From Pelobates cultripes (Eukaryota > Chordata > Amphibia > Anura > Pelobatidae): DNA of 64,000 nt. The translations under genes and the position numbers were made by a program. The first letter of the stretch is position 1; the number at the start of each line of letters is the position of its first letter. Where the stretch lies: assembly GCA_933207985.1 (NCBI GenBank), contig OW240917.1, positions 98,592,430 to 98,656,429 on the forward strand. Direction: 5' to 3'. The notes beneath the pieces were generated by a model that was not told the origin of the DNA, made no database searches, and saw only the letters and a list, made by a program, of their open reading frames with translations. Shown piece by piece: positions 9,748 through 23,344 of the stretch.

Positions 9748-12700
9748 TATATGTGGAACATTGTGAGAAGGATAATTATGACAGCCTAGATGTTTGTGAA
9801 GTCACTTCCTTAAAGGCTGGATGAACATCATGGGTCACTGTAGTCACGGTTCACGGTAAATTATGAGCAAAATAATCCACAGGCAAATAAATGCCTGCAC
9901 ATGAGATGCAGTTGGCACCCCATCATGTGGCGCTAGGCAGTTTATGTTTGGATAGATTTTGTACTAAATCTGCATTGCTCCACAGATCAAGCTGGTGACT
10001 TTATAAAAAAAGACCATAATAATGTTTCCTTTCTGAAACAAAATAAAATAACAGTGCTATATGTGAAAGATAGTTCCAGTAATCTCGTGTGGTTTATCCA
10101 TCTTATTTTTAGCAACAAGGGCCCACTGGTACTCGGAATTTTTAGTGTTTTGCTTGTCAACGTTTATGATCCTTTTTGGATGCCATCCAAGCATCTCTCC
10201 CTTGAGCAATAGAAAACATGCAATGACTTCAGAATGTACCATAGCTGTTTCCTATTGGATGACCCCAGTGGCCGTTTTGCTTTTGCTTTCTTTTTACTAG
10301 CGCATAAAAATATCTCAAGCCCCTGAAACAAGGAAGAGCCTAGGACGGTTCAGCTGTGGGACACTATCTGCTTCCAATTACGCAAAGGAAAAAAAAATGT
10401 GTTCTGGTCTGTATGTGTGTTTATTAGTAAATGTATGTTACATCAGCCACTTTCATCATGAAACTGGTCAATAATGGTAAGCGGAAACTATGTTTCATTA
10501 AATCATGCTTGGGTTTAGATATTAAATATATTTGAGAAAGATCGGGTGCAATATTCTTTGTTTTTGGTTAATTGAAAATATGCCTTGTATGCAGACATTT
10601 AATGTGCTCGTAGTAACACTGATTTTAGGTTGAAGGATGTCTATATGATTTGTATCTACATTGGAAAGGTACACTTTGCTTTGTAGTCCACAATGGTCTG
10701 CATTACCCAGCTAACCTGAGCAATGCTTACCAGTGTGCTCAGCCAAGGTTATAGCTGCTACTTGTTCTTATTCATTTATACCAAATCTACTTGCCCAAAA
10801 AATCCTGAATTTGTAAACCCACCATGTTCATCTATTTTCATTTTTTTAAAAAGGTTGCATTTAGGACTTGTGTTCTTTATTGAATCATTTATGTACAAGC
10901 CAATGTTGGACTAACACCACATCGATGTATATAGCACATGAAAGAGACAGCTCTAGATCATTTGACCACAAGGTGTTTGAATTGTAGGAAAACAATGAGT
11001 TTCATTTTCAAACCCCAAGGGGTTTCCAAATCTACAAATCCTGAATGTATAACTGAATATACCCCAGGGACCTGGCCTCTTGAACCTTAGCGTGCCAGAG
11101 CGAAGGGAAAAATAGAATCAGTACCTAATTGGCTGATTATATCTTACAGTTATTGAGCATTTCTTACATGGCTATAATAATGTTGTTATGGCTCACCAGA
11201 AATATTTCTATTTAAAGTCAATAGGAATACTATGTTAGCAGCTCTTAAATACCTTGTGCTATTCTGCATTGCAACATGCTTTACAATGCTTGGAGGAAAT
11301 GATACCACGTCACATCCTTCTGGGCACTGTGAGTTACCGGTAAAATATCACACAGTAAAACACACTAATTATATAAGCTGGCTCTCTATAATTGCAGCAT
11401 GCAGCAAAAACAAATTCTCCTCAGAGCTAAAGGGTCAGACGAGCGCCTTTTGATTCACCCCCTGACCAGTAGGGAGAACAGTTCCTACGCCAAGTATGAC
11501 TTCTATGTTGACCAGGCGACTTGGAATTGTCCAAGTCCAAGCATAAAATGATATCCATCTGAATTTTATCTGGTATCCTATGTGAATGGCGTTTCAGTAT
11601 CCTTGTTTTGCAAGAGCACATATTTCAATATATAATGTTTATTATTTTCCATATGTGTCACCTAATTTTCCTTATTTTGGCCCTGAGTGAGGTCTGTGCT
11701 GACAGAATCATATATGATGAACTCATACTTCAGAGCATCAAAGAATCCTTTGGAATCGTTTTCCAATCGTTTTTTGTTTTGTTTTGTTTTTAGGGGTTTT
11801 TTATTGACAAACTGTCTGCACAAGGCCTGGATAGCCCTGGTTTGGCTTGCTGGCAGAGCTGCATGTTACCTAAGTACATGTGTGCTGACCTAACACACCT
11901 TTTCGTGCATACCTGCCACTCCTCGTACTCGGGGACACACCCTTGGCATGCCTTCTCACCATCACTGCTTATTTCTGCCACCCGCCCATTTTGTTTTCAT
12001 ACGAGCTGTGTGCTCCTGCGTTGCCAGTGCAAACAAGTAGTTAACAAACGGTTTATTCAGATACCAGCCTTTACATTTATTTATTTTTCATTTGCATTGC
12101 ATGTGGGCTTTTTTTATTATTGGACTTGTGTGTCCCAAAACAATGAAGCAATACCAAAGTAAGCAGCACGGCACACACCCATTTTTATTAGATTATGCTA
12201 TTGTACACTAGTAATGCCAGCTTATTTTCCTCTTGGTGGGAAGAAGGGTTTGCCAGTATGACTTGTGAATACTTGTGTCATGTTGTGTTTGTGTAGGTTG
12301 ATGAAAGGAATGGCCAAAGTAGAACAGAAACACAGGAATGCTGCACAGTTCAGTCAGAAAGCAAGCCTGTATTTTACAAATGTAGCCACAGGGGACAGGC
12401 TGGAAATTTGTGGGGGCGTTCTGAAATGAAGTAGATTTAACTAGGCCCATTTTAGTCTTTTCATGTGCCTGTGGAGCTAAGGGGTTGGGGGGGTTCCTTT
12501 TATAAAGAAGTAAGGGGTGGGGGGGAGAATGCCATTATGTCAGCTGGAAAACAAAATTATTCTGTTGCTTCCCTTGCAGTGTTTTGTATTTGTTTGTAAA
12601 ATGAATAGAGCCTGGCACAGAGGTGAGAAGTGAAGCACATCGCTTGCGGCATTTTTAAAGTCTGTCGCTTTGAATCTATAATCACATCTCATCCTCTAAT

Positions 12701-14015
12701 ACATTTTGTCGTGAAATAATCTGTATGTATGTCCACGCCTAGCGAGCAAGGCTACTACTGAATTTAAAACATCCAGCGATATTTCAAAAATGACAACAGT
12801 ACAAGACCAAATTATGTAAAACAAATAAAATCAAACAAAAAATCCTTGTTCTGTGACTATCTCTGTTCCTGTCAGAACAGTGAAACAATCACTTCTCCCC
12901 CATGATTGTTGGTATTATGTCTTCTTATCTCTAAATTTAACAAATATATATTTATGAGTTTTGAAAAGTAAAATAAAATGTAGAAATCCAGCCCTCTTTC
13001 TCCTACAACTGGGGGCTTCCATCTTGGCTCTCGGTCAATCATTGTTACAAACTCTGCCCTTTGCACCTGACAGTAAGTGTAGGGAAAGCGTACAGAGAAG
13101 AGGACAAATTAAACAATGGAGGTTATGTATTAAAAGAGGCGCTGCTGTTTTCATGAAATATGTTGTTGAATTTTCTGTTTGCGCCAACATTTACCTTTAT
13201 CTGCATCACATTTTTCCCGTTTGTGCCCTTTTTATCAGTTTTGTTAAGCACCTCTTTTTTTGTTGTTGTTATGAACAGTGCAGCTGTGTATGTATAAAAA
13301 AGAGGTGCAAGAGTTCTCCTTTTGTTCATAATTTATTTCTGCCGCTGTCAGAGTAACAGCTTTCTTTTTTTACGATCTTTTTGTTCTAAGGACTAAAAAG
13401 CCTTCAGATTGTGAATGTGACTTTTTTTCCCCAGTTGTATGTATCTTTTTTTTTTTTTTTTTTTTTTTAAACCCAATATTTATCATTAGTTTTATGTGAC
13501 TGTAATAAAAGGTAAAATCATCAGGAAAACAAAAGCAACAAAATATATTAAACATTTCCAAAAAATTTATTGTTTTGGTGCATTACAGAAAAAAAAAATG
13601 CCCATAATCTATAAAAATTGAATTTTTGTTTTATATCTAACAAAACAGATGCAAAACTGAAAGTGAATGCAACCATTTTTTTATACATTACTCTCAGCGT
13701 TTCCTCTTCATTTCAATCTTTGTTCTGAATTTGCCTTGTCTGAACTGGTTCATCACGTCATTTACTAAAAATTTTATGTTACAGAACACTTTATGAAAAA
13801 AGTTTAACACAAGTTATAGGTGATAATCAATGTTAATTCAGTGGTGTAAATCCTAGAGAAGTGATAGTTCCTCTTTAAATAGTGTAATTATCATCACTCT
13901 CACTTCACAAGAGCATCTGTAGCAATTGTGCATATATTTCCCTTTAAATAGAGACTCCTGCTCATTTCAACCCTGATGTAAATATAACAATTGCATTCCC
14001 ATTGAAACGTAGCAT
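9748..14015. other. Intronic sequence with simple-sequence tracts
   Basis: No coding or RNA gene recognised. Local features: G-rich runs at 12481-12524 (possible quadruplex), an unbroken T tract at 13446-13468. Small ORFs at 11608-12162 and 12961-13356 lack family signatures. Confidence 0.5.
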
Positions 14016-14067
14016 ATTATTATTTTATTATTTATGTATATAGTGCCAGCAAATTCCGTAGCGCTGT
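14016..14067 (-). repeat. Fragment of short interspersed repeat
   Basis: On the minus strand it reads AGCGCTACGGAATTTGCTGG then CACTATATA, the 3' part of the repeat seen more fully at 39078-39250 and 40537-40689. Confidence 0.6.
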
Positions 14068-15694
14068 ATGATCGACTCCCCTAATATATGTGATATCTTA
14101 TCTTATTGCAGGGTCAAGACATTCTTCTTTAATTTGAGCACAGACACAATGTTACCTTTGATTGACTTTTGTGACATTAGGTCCCCTATAATATCCTCTT
14201 ATTTATCCCTTTATTTATATCTTTACATTTCTTCTGCTTATCCGTATCCACAACTCTGTACACTCAAGCCAATTGTCAGGCACACTGTGATCCGGAACCG
14301 TGCCAGTCCATTAACAGAACAAATTACTGTGATCCGTATCCTGTTCATTTGCCAAGCTTCCAATGGGCAATTAGGATGAGAAGCTAGAGGCTAGCATGCT
14401 AGTTTGCAGGAAAAAAAGAGAAATAATCCTCCGAGACCACTTGTACCAAGTACGCAATGTTCATGTGATAGTCCATTCAGATCTTAAAGAGACACTGGTT
14501 CTAATTATACAGCAATATGAACGTGCTGATTGGATGCAGCATCCCCATCAAAAAGTCCATCCGGTATGTTAAAACATCTGGTGTACAACAAAGCTGTACT
14601 GTTATTCACAATTATCAACTCACAACATTTAGTAAGTGTATAACATAGAATCGTGTAAAATAGATTGCAGGATTATGACATGTCCTCTACACATTTTACG
14701 TTAGAGCATTTAAGTCAGATATATTATTTATTCACTCATTCATGTATGTCATTAATAGTAAGCTTTTTACAGATCTATTAAGCTATTTACAGATCATCAA
14801 TATATTCTTCATAGTGTTACTCCGAAACTCACTCTTAAAAGGTTCTAGATTAATGTAACTCACATGTTCATAAAAAGTAATTTAGTCGGTATCCTGTATA
14901 AAATCAAGTTTTAATAGACCTGATAGCAAAAGGTGTGGCTGAAATAGTCAAATCCATTAACATGAAGGTGTGTCTGCATACTTTGGCAGTCAGGTGTACT
15001 CAGTTCTGTGTTTGCTAAAATTCCTTATTGATTTCTGAGGATGATTAGCTTTTGTTCAATCCTACAATTGTTACCTTAGTTCCCCTCCCTGTGTACTTTT
15101 CAGGCCATGTACTGGTTAGTAAGGAATGTGCATTATTGATCCAATAAAATATGGCCTTTAAATGCAAAAAACAAACAAACAAAAAACAGAAACTGGTAAA
15201 AATTTCAAAGCCATTATCAGGACTTTAACATATCTATTTAAATTACATAATAACGCATAAATAATAAAATAATAATATTAATAATAATAATATCCATCAA
15301 ATACTTTTTTCTCTCTTTTTTTCCTGCCGTGAAAAAAAAGTCAGGGCTGGACGCGTTTGAGAATCAGAAATTCTCAGTTATTTTGGATTTATTTACTAGC
15401 AAAATATCATCCGCCTAAATTTATAGTCTAATAACCTAATTTATAGTCTTGAGTACGATTGGAATGGCAGATTGTACGTTGACATTCAGGCCAGTATGTA
15501 GCATTATTATTTATTTTCATTTTAGTTTTTACAGTGTTTTTTGTTTGTGTAATACAACCAAATTAATATATTCTATATTATCATTGCACACCCACACCGT
15601 TACAAACCTCAACAGCTACATCACTAACACTGTTGAAAAAGGTACCAATTAATAATTAATCACAGCACTTGATCTGTTTGATCCTGCTGAACAT
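14068..15694. other. Unique intronic sequence
   Basis: Nothing recognised except an AAT-rich simple repeat at about 15251-15292. Confidence 0.5.
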
Positions 15695-16130
15695 TTAAAG
15701 GAACACTATAGGGCCAGGAACACAAACATCTATTCATGACCCTATAGTGCAAAACCCACCATTAAGGTGGCTTGCCCCCCCTTATCCCCTTAAAAGCATG
15801 AAAAACTCACCTTATATCCAGCACCGTGCAGGTCTGCTGGCCCTACCCACTTGGTGACATCATCAGAATGGCTCATTTTTAGCCAATTCAATGCTTTCCA
15901 ATGGGGGCAGGGCCAAACACAATTTTGGCCAATCAGCACCTCCTCATAGAGGTGCATTGAATCAATGCATCTCTATGAGGAAAATTCAGCGTCCATATGC
16001 AGCGCTTGGGGACGTTGAACAACAGAGCTGCTTACTGTGCAGCACTGACCCAGGAAGCACCTCCAGTGGCCATGTGAGGAGTGGCCACTTGGAGGTGTCC
16101 CAATGAGGCAATGAAAACACTGCCTTTTCT
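15695..16130. mobile_element. T2-like MITE, right-truncated
   Basis: TTAAAGGAACACTATAGGGC at 15695, then the subterminal hairpin CAGGAACACAAACATC / TTCATGACCCTATAGTG. The body matches the element at 42677-43080 up to ACACTGCCTTTT near 16125, after which similarity stops. The right end is missing. Confidence 0.75.
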
Positions 16131-18309
16131 CTGCATGTTTGAGAGTAATTCGCTAATCAGTATATGTATGTTGACTGGAACGTTTGATTTGTGTACATTA
16201 ACTAGCAGGTTTGGTGGTCCATATTATTTTTTAATATTATCATCAGTGGGAGAGCGGAAACTGAGTATCAATTTACCAAATTGTTATCAGTAACTGTATC
16301 TATTTATTTATGTATTCCGTTTCCCAGAACTGGGCAATTTTATACTGCTTGCGAGCATAGCTGGTTATGATGCAGCACACATAATCTAAATGTTACATTT
16401 ATTTGTTCACCCAGCTAGAATTCCATCATGTATTAACAGAATGGCATGTTAAAAATGCACAAAAAAATACAACAAAGTTAATCTGCGGTTCCTTTATGGT
16501 TATTATATACAGCCTGCTGCCTTCAAAACACCTACCATTATCCTAATAATAATAATAATACCAATCTCGTCCATGTGTATATATCCCCAATTTTGTGCCA
16601 ATTTGTGTTTGTTTTAAATTTTTAATACATTTGGTACTGTAATAGGTTTTAAAGACGTTATTACAGTAAAACAAAAGATTTAGTATATCCTGGAAATCTG
16701 TTTGCTTATTTCTGTATGCAGGCCCTTTTGCACAGGGTGCATTTGTTAATGTCTTACAAGAATTAATCAAATTGCGTTAAAACCGCATGTAACACCCCTC
16801 TCTCCCAGCTAAGCTCACAATGTGACCAGACAGGGCAGATGGGAAGGAGCACTATACAGAAGACGATGCTGTGCATTGTTATATGTGACTGATGATAATA
16901 GTATTATAACTGATCTGTTACATATGATTGAGCTTATTTAACGAGCATCTGTGACTCTGCAACATGAGAACATTAGAGCATGAAATGCAAACAAATCAAA
17001 ACAGGGTGAAATAGAGGATTGTCAAAGTCTGCGTTTTCATGAAATTAGAAAAATTGGCATAATGTTTTTTTTTTTATATATATATATATATATATTGTGC
17101 AGTGCTTTTTTGGACCTTTGATGTCATTTGAAAGGGCTTTAATTGGCAGCAGCATTTCTTTTACTATTATTGTAGATATGTAAAATCCTACAGCATGACA
17201 GCTATTTCAATTCCCCTGAATGCCATTGTATATATATATATTTTAAGCTGACTCTAGTATACTAACGCAGACATAATCAGCTAAGGCACATTAATAAATA
17301 AGTAGGAACCGGTGAGTGTACAAGTGATTTACAGATGTGTTTCCCTGGTAATGCTGATCATACCATGTGCGCAACATATTTTACTGTCAGTGTAATATAT
17401 TATTCATAAATGTATGAAACATCAAGATATCCTCAAGGTATAGCTGGCAGTCTGCAGCTTTAAGTATACAAGCAGCCAGAGAATGGTTTAAGACCAACAT
17501 CACCCCAAACCCCCCTCGCCTGCAAAACAAAAATTAAGAATGCCACGGTTTTATTAATGTACAGTTTTGATAAACATTCTAATATATTTGGGAATAAAAT
17601 ATAGGAACATGCTTATGATCAGACTATAGGATACTGTACAAATGGTTACATCTTATAATTAGCTGGTAATAACTCACTGATTTCCTCTATGCAGTTTTGT
17701 GGTGCTAATTTCACTTAGAACCTACATGACCCATCTGCCGAAGATTAGTAGGAGTTACACTCCTGAAAGACACATGCCACCGTTTTAACATAAAAATAAC
17801 ATGTAATATAAAATATACATATTTCTAATGGCAAAGACATCTTGTGGGTTCTGGAAACATTAGACATATATATTAATTATTTTCCTGTTGTAAAAAAAAA
17901 AAGCTAATATAATCTCATATAGAAATTTATAGTATTCCTACACAACCTCATGTCAGTAATTTTGTTACCAGTTATTTAATAATAATCTTGTTAATGAACG
18001 ATTGTGGTAGAAGAAATGTCTATAATTACTTTGTCAAATGTCTTCATCTTTGGAGCAAAATATAAAGGGGTCAGTTAACAGTGCTCTGTCCCAAAATTGC
18101 CAACCTGGGAAAATTTTGGCAAACACTAAGCAGACATACCTTTTTTTTGTAGCAGGTAAGCCCCTTCGTTGGTAGACTGACTACTCATTGCTGCCTCCTC
18201 CCTGCCCACCGACCACCAAATCCCACAGCCACTCCTCCCAATATTGTGAGATATGTAACTTGGAAGGGGATTTTCTGTTAAAAATACAAATCTTAAGACT
18301 CCCATATCT
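16131..18309. other. Unique AT-rich intronic sequence
   Basis: Contains (TA)n at 17075-17095 and an AAT run at 16543-16560. No gene recognised. Confidence 0.5.
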
Positions 18310-19236
18310 GAAAAGCAAAACCATGAACTCTTTATCATGTTCCTCAAACCATCCCTGAACAATTTTGCAATGTGGCAGGGTTCATTGTATTGCTGAAAGA
18401 CGCCACTGCCGTCAGGGAACACCATTGCCATGAAAGGGTGTATGTGGTCTGCAACAATCTCTAGGTAGATGGTACATACCAAAGTAACATCCACATGAAT
18501 GCCAGGACCCAGGGTTTCCGCCCACCTGCCTTCTTTTCATTGGGCATCTTGCAGACACCTCTTTCCCAGGTAAACTACACACATGCCCCCAGCTATCCAT
18601 CTGATCTAAAAAAAATGTGATTCATCAGACCAGGCAACCTTCTTTGATTGCTCCTTGGTCTAGTTCTAGTTCTTGGTCTAGTTCTTATGCTCCATTACAT
18701 GGTTCCCATTGAAGGCACTTTCAGTGCTGGATAGGTTATCATGGGAACTCTGACCAGTCTGCAGCTACGCAGACCTATTCACAGCAAACTGTGATGCACT
18801 GTGTCTTATTCCTTTCTACATCATTACGTTTTTCAGAAATTTGAGCTACAGTTTGCTCTTCTGTGTCATCAGACTAGACAGGATAGCCTTCGCTCCTCAC
18901 ATGCATCGATGAACCTTGGGCATCCATAACCCTAATGCCGGTTTATCGGTTGTCCTTCATTGCACCACTTTGGTAGGTACTAACCACTGCATGCTGGGAG
19001 CACCTCGCAAGACTTGTTGTTTTGGAGATGCTCTGACCTAGTCATCTAGCCATCACTATCTGGCCCTTGTCAAAGTCACTCAGATCTTTTCACTTGCCCA
19101 TTTTCCTGCTTTCAACACATGAAATCCAAGAACTGATTGTTCACTTGCTGCCTAATAAATCCCACCCGTTGACAGGTACCATTGTAACAATACAACTTAA
19201 AGTTATAACAGAGCGGTTTTAACGTGTAGAATGGAA
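18310..19236 (-). mobile_element. Tc1/mariner-like DNA transposon relic with transposase remnant
   Basis: On the minus strand the transposase is readable in pieces. WSDESHF at about 18632-18615 holds the first catalytic Asp. The block RCPMKRRQVGG is at about 18545-18513, GPGIHVDVTL follows, and VADHIHPFMAMVFPDGSG leads to FQQYNEPCH at 18394-18370, where the usual second catalytic Asp (QQDN) is Tyr. Similarity ends near 18310, before the third acidic residue of the DDE/D triad, so the 3' third is lost. The 5' non-coding end runs to about 19236. Several stops break the frame. Dead copy. Confidence 0.78.
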
Positions 19237-21230
19237 TGCATTTGTGGCATTTTGATGGACTTTATTATTTTCACATTATTACGGTAATGTACTACACTGT
19301 ATTTGATTGTATGATTGGCAGAAATCTCTTAATAATGCAAGTTTTCTCTTTTTAATTTGTTTTTGTTTTTCACTTGTTTAGGTCCTATGTTCTAGGACCC
19401 AGGTGTTGTTTCTGATTTTCACCATTACAGCCTAATGATTCCTGTTGGTTACTGCTGCTCATTTAATGTTTGTCCTGCATGCTGATTACCATTCCCAAAA
19501 TTCCCAGGGTTGTGTTGCTCAGACTCCGGCCCTGATCCAGATATGGATTTGGGCCCCACGCAGCTGTGCTTAAATGCAGATCTTGTTCATTGAGCTGTAT
19601 TAGTCATTGCTGGAATAACCACTCTCAATTTGTTTCACTGTCCTCCCCTGCCCAGCAGATGACAGATAATTGTCACAGCTCCAGTTCCTTATATTACGTT
19701 TTGGTAGTGTTTTCAGATTGTTCTAAGAACATTATGTGAACACATTTTTATGCATTTTCCTAATTCTCTGGGTGTTACACATCTTCTGATCTCACAATAG
19801 GAAATGATGCAATGTTTGGGGATGTGAAACATATGCCCTGAGGTCAATTTCTTATGGGCAATTACATTCCAAAAATCAGGCTCAGTTTGGGGTACATTGT
19901 TCCGATAAGAATCCTGAGAAATGAGACCAGGAATTTTGGCAAGAGTTGTACAGAAACGTACTATAGTCCTTTTTATGCATTTGTCGTATTCGGTGCGTGA
20001 ATTCCTCTGTTCCGGCTTTGTTTTTCTATGATATAAAAAAAACAACAACAACAAACAAACAAAACACAGTTTATAGATTACAATACTTCCCAAGTTCCAG
20101 ACCTGGCAGGAATAGCTCTTTGCAATTTGATAAAAGAAACAATTTTACTCATTACAAGCCAGGGATCAAATGTGCATTGAAATTGCTTTTGTTTTGCCCA
20201 ACTGAAGCAGTGCTAGTCTGATGAACCTGCTCAAATTTGAGTTAATGTCTAATCATTAATTGGTGCCTCGGAAGAGTAAGGTTTTCTAGGCTTTGAATGT
20301 AAATTTAGAGCCTATTTGGCAAGCTGTACCTGGTAGGAGGGGGAGCTTGCTCCTTTCTATGCCATGATTTAGAAAACATTGCAGCACCAATTGCAGTTTT
20401 CCATTCTCTTTTTTTATATTTGTTTTGCCACCCATAACCTCATGGGACATCTGGAAGCATACACACACACACAATTTTAGTTATCACAATTCAATACCCA
20501 CCAAGACTACTAGATACAAAAGTCTTCATTAGGGCTAAGGATAGGACTTTTAGGAGCTGCTATTCCACTATACCAACCACCCATCCAGAACACGAGTGTA
20601 TTCTACTGAAGTGATGGTTATATTTGTTTAACTTACACAGTTCAACTTAATTTGTCTCGCTAGAAATTGATTTGGTTTTGGAAATAAAATAAGGCATTGT
20701 AGCAAGACAGTTAAACACAATCTTTTTTGTCTCAGTGAGCAGTAAAATTAGAAAAATTCTTTCTAATAATCACTGTGGACAATTGGACATGTCAGGCATA
20801 TCTATTTTTGGACAGCGTAGAAGAACTTTTTTACCATTCATTCTTTCAAGATCCCTTGCAGCTAACGGATATGAGTATTCTAGTCTGATTTACTCAAAAT
20901 GAAGCCCAGCAACCAACTGTAAATGTAATCTATTTAGGCATGTAAACACATGGAGGAATGTACTCATTAAAAAGAAGCACCTTTTTAATGTTATCTTCTG
21001 TCTTATGTTCCTTTTGTAACACATAAAACATTCTTTGTGTTGTCAGTTTACACATAGAAATATAAACCGGGAGTAGAGCTATTGGTACCACAAAGTAATA
21101 TTGAGTAAACACAAAGAAAGTTGGAGCAAACCATAAATATTTAACACATAGAGTGTAAAGTAAAGTCCCAAACAAGTCAATAAATATGTCTCCATATAAA
21201 ATCTTAATAAAGCCAGCTGAAGTACCAAAC
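19237..21230. other. Unique intronic sequence
   Basis: A (CA)n run at 20461-20474 is the only tract noted. The minus-strand ORF 19713-20093 has no recognisable family. Confidence 0.5.
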
Positions 21231-21480
21231 TTAAAGGGAATCTATACTGTTTGCAATACAGAGTTGTATTCCTAGCATTATAGTGCTTTCTGGGTTAAAA
21301 CTCCCTTTTTTAATCATCCGATCCCAGTGCCGATGTCCTTCAGCACTCTGCCTTCTCCAACGGTATCTGATGGTGGGGACCTAACGCGCATGCACGTCCA
21401 GCGTTGCTAGCGCATTACGCCTTCCCCATAGGAGGCTAACATGTTGGCCTACAGAATGTACCCCAGTGCTTTTGCTGTAT
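21231..21480. mobile_element. T2-like MITE left end, right-truncated
   Basis: TTAAAGGGAATCTATACTG at 21231, followed by the hairpin arms TTTGCAATACAGAGTTGTAT and TCCTAGCATTATAGTG. Right end not found; the right edge is approximate. Confidence 0.6.
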
Positions 21481-22285
21481 GCCACAGTTGGAGATTTCTG
21501 TTTATATTTCCATAAAATTATAAGTTGGGGTGTATTTTTATGGAAGTATTGCAAACTCAGCAAAGTAAGTTTAACCACACTACTTTAGTATACAGAGAAA
21601 GAGCTCCCTGCATGCTTTTGTGGAAATGAGAGCGTGTTCATACAGTTTTGAAACCTTTTCAGCAGAAATGCCCCTCTATGTATATAAAAAAAAAATCTGA
21701 AGTAGCCCTATCCAGGGCAGGTAAAAGGCATTTAGGATGTCAAATACATAAAGAGAAATAGAAGAGTATAACAAATGTTTTCCTTCTGGACTACGCTATT
21801 CCTAAAGCCCACTTCCATTGAACCTTTTTGTTACAGTTGTATCTCTTGCAGTTGCAAGCTTAACACCGGTCAACTGAAAACACTGTGTATGTGGACAATG
21901 GTTTAGATTTAGTTTTTGCATGTGTATTTGTTTACGCCTTTGGTGATGTTAAGGACGGAGTCAATAGTACACAATAGTCAAAACAAAATGTAAACAAAAA
22001 CTGGAATTTGCGCTATATGTCTGTTCAACCGTAATTCACCTTTTTCATATTAAGTGCACCCACACTTATTATATATCATTTTGTTCAGGAAAAACTGGGC
22101 TTTACTTTCTCATGAACTATTCATATTTGAAACATAATTTATTATGAATAAAATAAAAAAAACTGTGAGAAATTAAGATTGAAAAAAAAATGCAGACATT
22201 TTAGCTGTAAATGTCATAATACCGTTAGCTTTAACTGCAAAAAAAAAACCCCACATATTTGGATTCAGCAAAGTCTCACGAGTAC

Positions 22286-22838
22286 AACAGTACCCCCATT
22301 AACAGTTCTTACTGTGTTTTGGAAAGTTACAGGGTCAAACATAGCACATTCCATTTTTCAGTTTTTTCTAATTGAAATTTGCCAGATTAGTAATGTTACC
22401 TTTGAGACCGTGTGGTAGCCCAGGAATGAAATTTACCCCCATGATGGCATACCATTTGCAAAAGTGGACAACCCAAGTTATTGCAAGTGGGGTATGTCCA
22501 GTCTTTTTTAGTAGCCACTTAGTCACAAACACTGGCCAAAGTTAGAGTTCATATTTGGTTTTGTGTGAAAAAAGCAAAAAACAAATATTTGGCCAGTGTT
22601 TGTGACTAAGTGGCTACTACAAATGACTGGACATACCCCATTTGCAATACCTTGGGTTGTCTACTTTAGCAATTGGTATGCCATCATGGGGGTAATTATC
22701 ATTCCTGGGCTACCATACAGTCTCAAAGGCAATGTAACCAATCTGGCAAATTTCAATCTGAAAAAAATGAAATGCAAGCCTTATATTTGACTCTCTAACT
22801 TTCCGTAACACCATAAAACCTGTACCTAGGGGGTGTTC
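22286..22838. mobile_element. Large fold-back element (about 255-bp arms)
   Basis: Left arm about 22286-22540 and right arm 22588-22838 are inverted copies around a 47-bp A/T-rich spacer. Matching blocks: TAGCCACTTAGTCACAAACA with TGTTTGTGACTAAGTGGCTA; GGGGTATGTCCAGTC with GACTGGACATACCCC; CCCCCATGATGGCATACCA with TGGTATGCCATCATGGGGG. Arms are diverged by roughly a tenth by eye. No coding capacity; class unknown. Confidence 0.88.
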
Positions 22839-23131
22839 TATCAAATTTCCCTACTTCGTGAAAATCCCCTACCCTTGTCACTTCCAGTGAGGGGAATCAG
22901 CTGGATCCTGTGCTGCACATGCGCGCTAGCACTTCTGCTACTCCTCCACAGCAAGGTCCTGGAAGGTAAGTAAAACTAGTTTTACACTTTCATTATAGTT
23001 AGTGCATTCACTAAGCTTAGGCACACGGGACATTTAGGGTTAAGTGAGGGTAAAGAGAGGGAAAATGACCAGAGTTTAATAGGGTTTGAAGGGATAATCC
23101 CTAATCATTGTCTTCTAGATGACATAGAAGC

Positions 23132-23270
23132 AAGCTTCCCCAAACTCCGACCCTCCAGATGTTGCTGAACTACAACTCCCATAATTCTCAGCCTATCTAT
23201 TTCATTCATAGAATCATGGGAGTTGTAGTTCAGCAGCATGTGGAGGGCCATAGTTTGGGTAAGCCTGATG
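23132..23270. repeat. Palindromic interspersed repeat (62-bp arms)
   Basis: CTGAACTACAACTCCCATAA near 23168 pairs with ATGGGAGTTGTAGTTCAGCA near 23217; the arms extend to CAAACTCCGACCCTCCA and TGGAGGGCCATAGTTTG. Similar ACTCCCAT/AGTTGTAGTT pieces occur near 49497 and 58533. Confidence 0.8.
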
Positions 23271-23344
23271 TAGAGGATATAATTTTGACAACCAGAGGGG
23301 TGTAACAAGGTGAAAGGGATTCTACAGGCATCAAAAGACTTTTA

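Noticed and set aside
11608..12162. Cys-rich ORFs of 61-106 codons
   Set aside because: Three overlapping frames are all open by chance; no conserved spacing of cysteines recognised.
18126..18309. C-terminal part of the 122-codon minus-strand ORF as transposase
   Set aside because: Similarity to Tc1-like transposase stops at about 18310; the remainder is unrelated sequence that happens to stay open.
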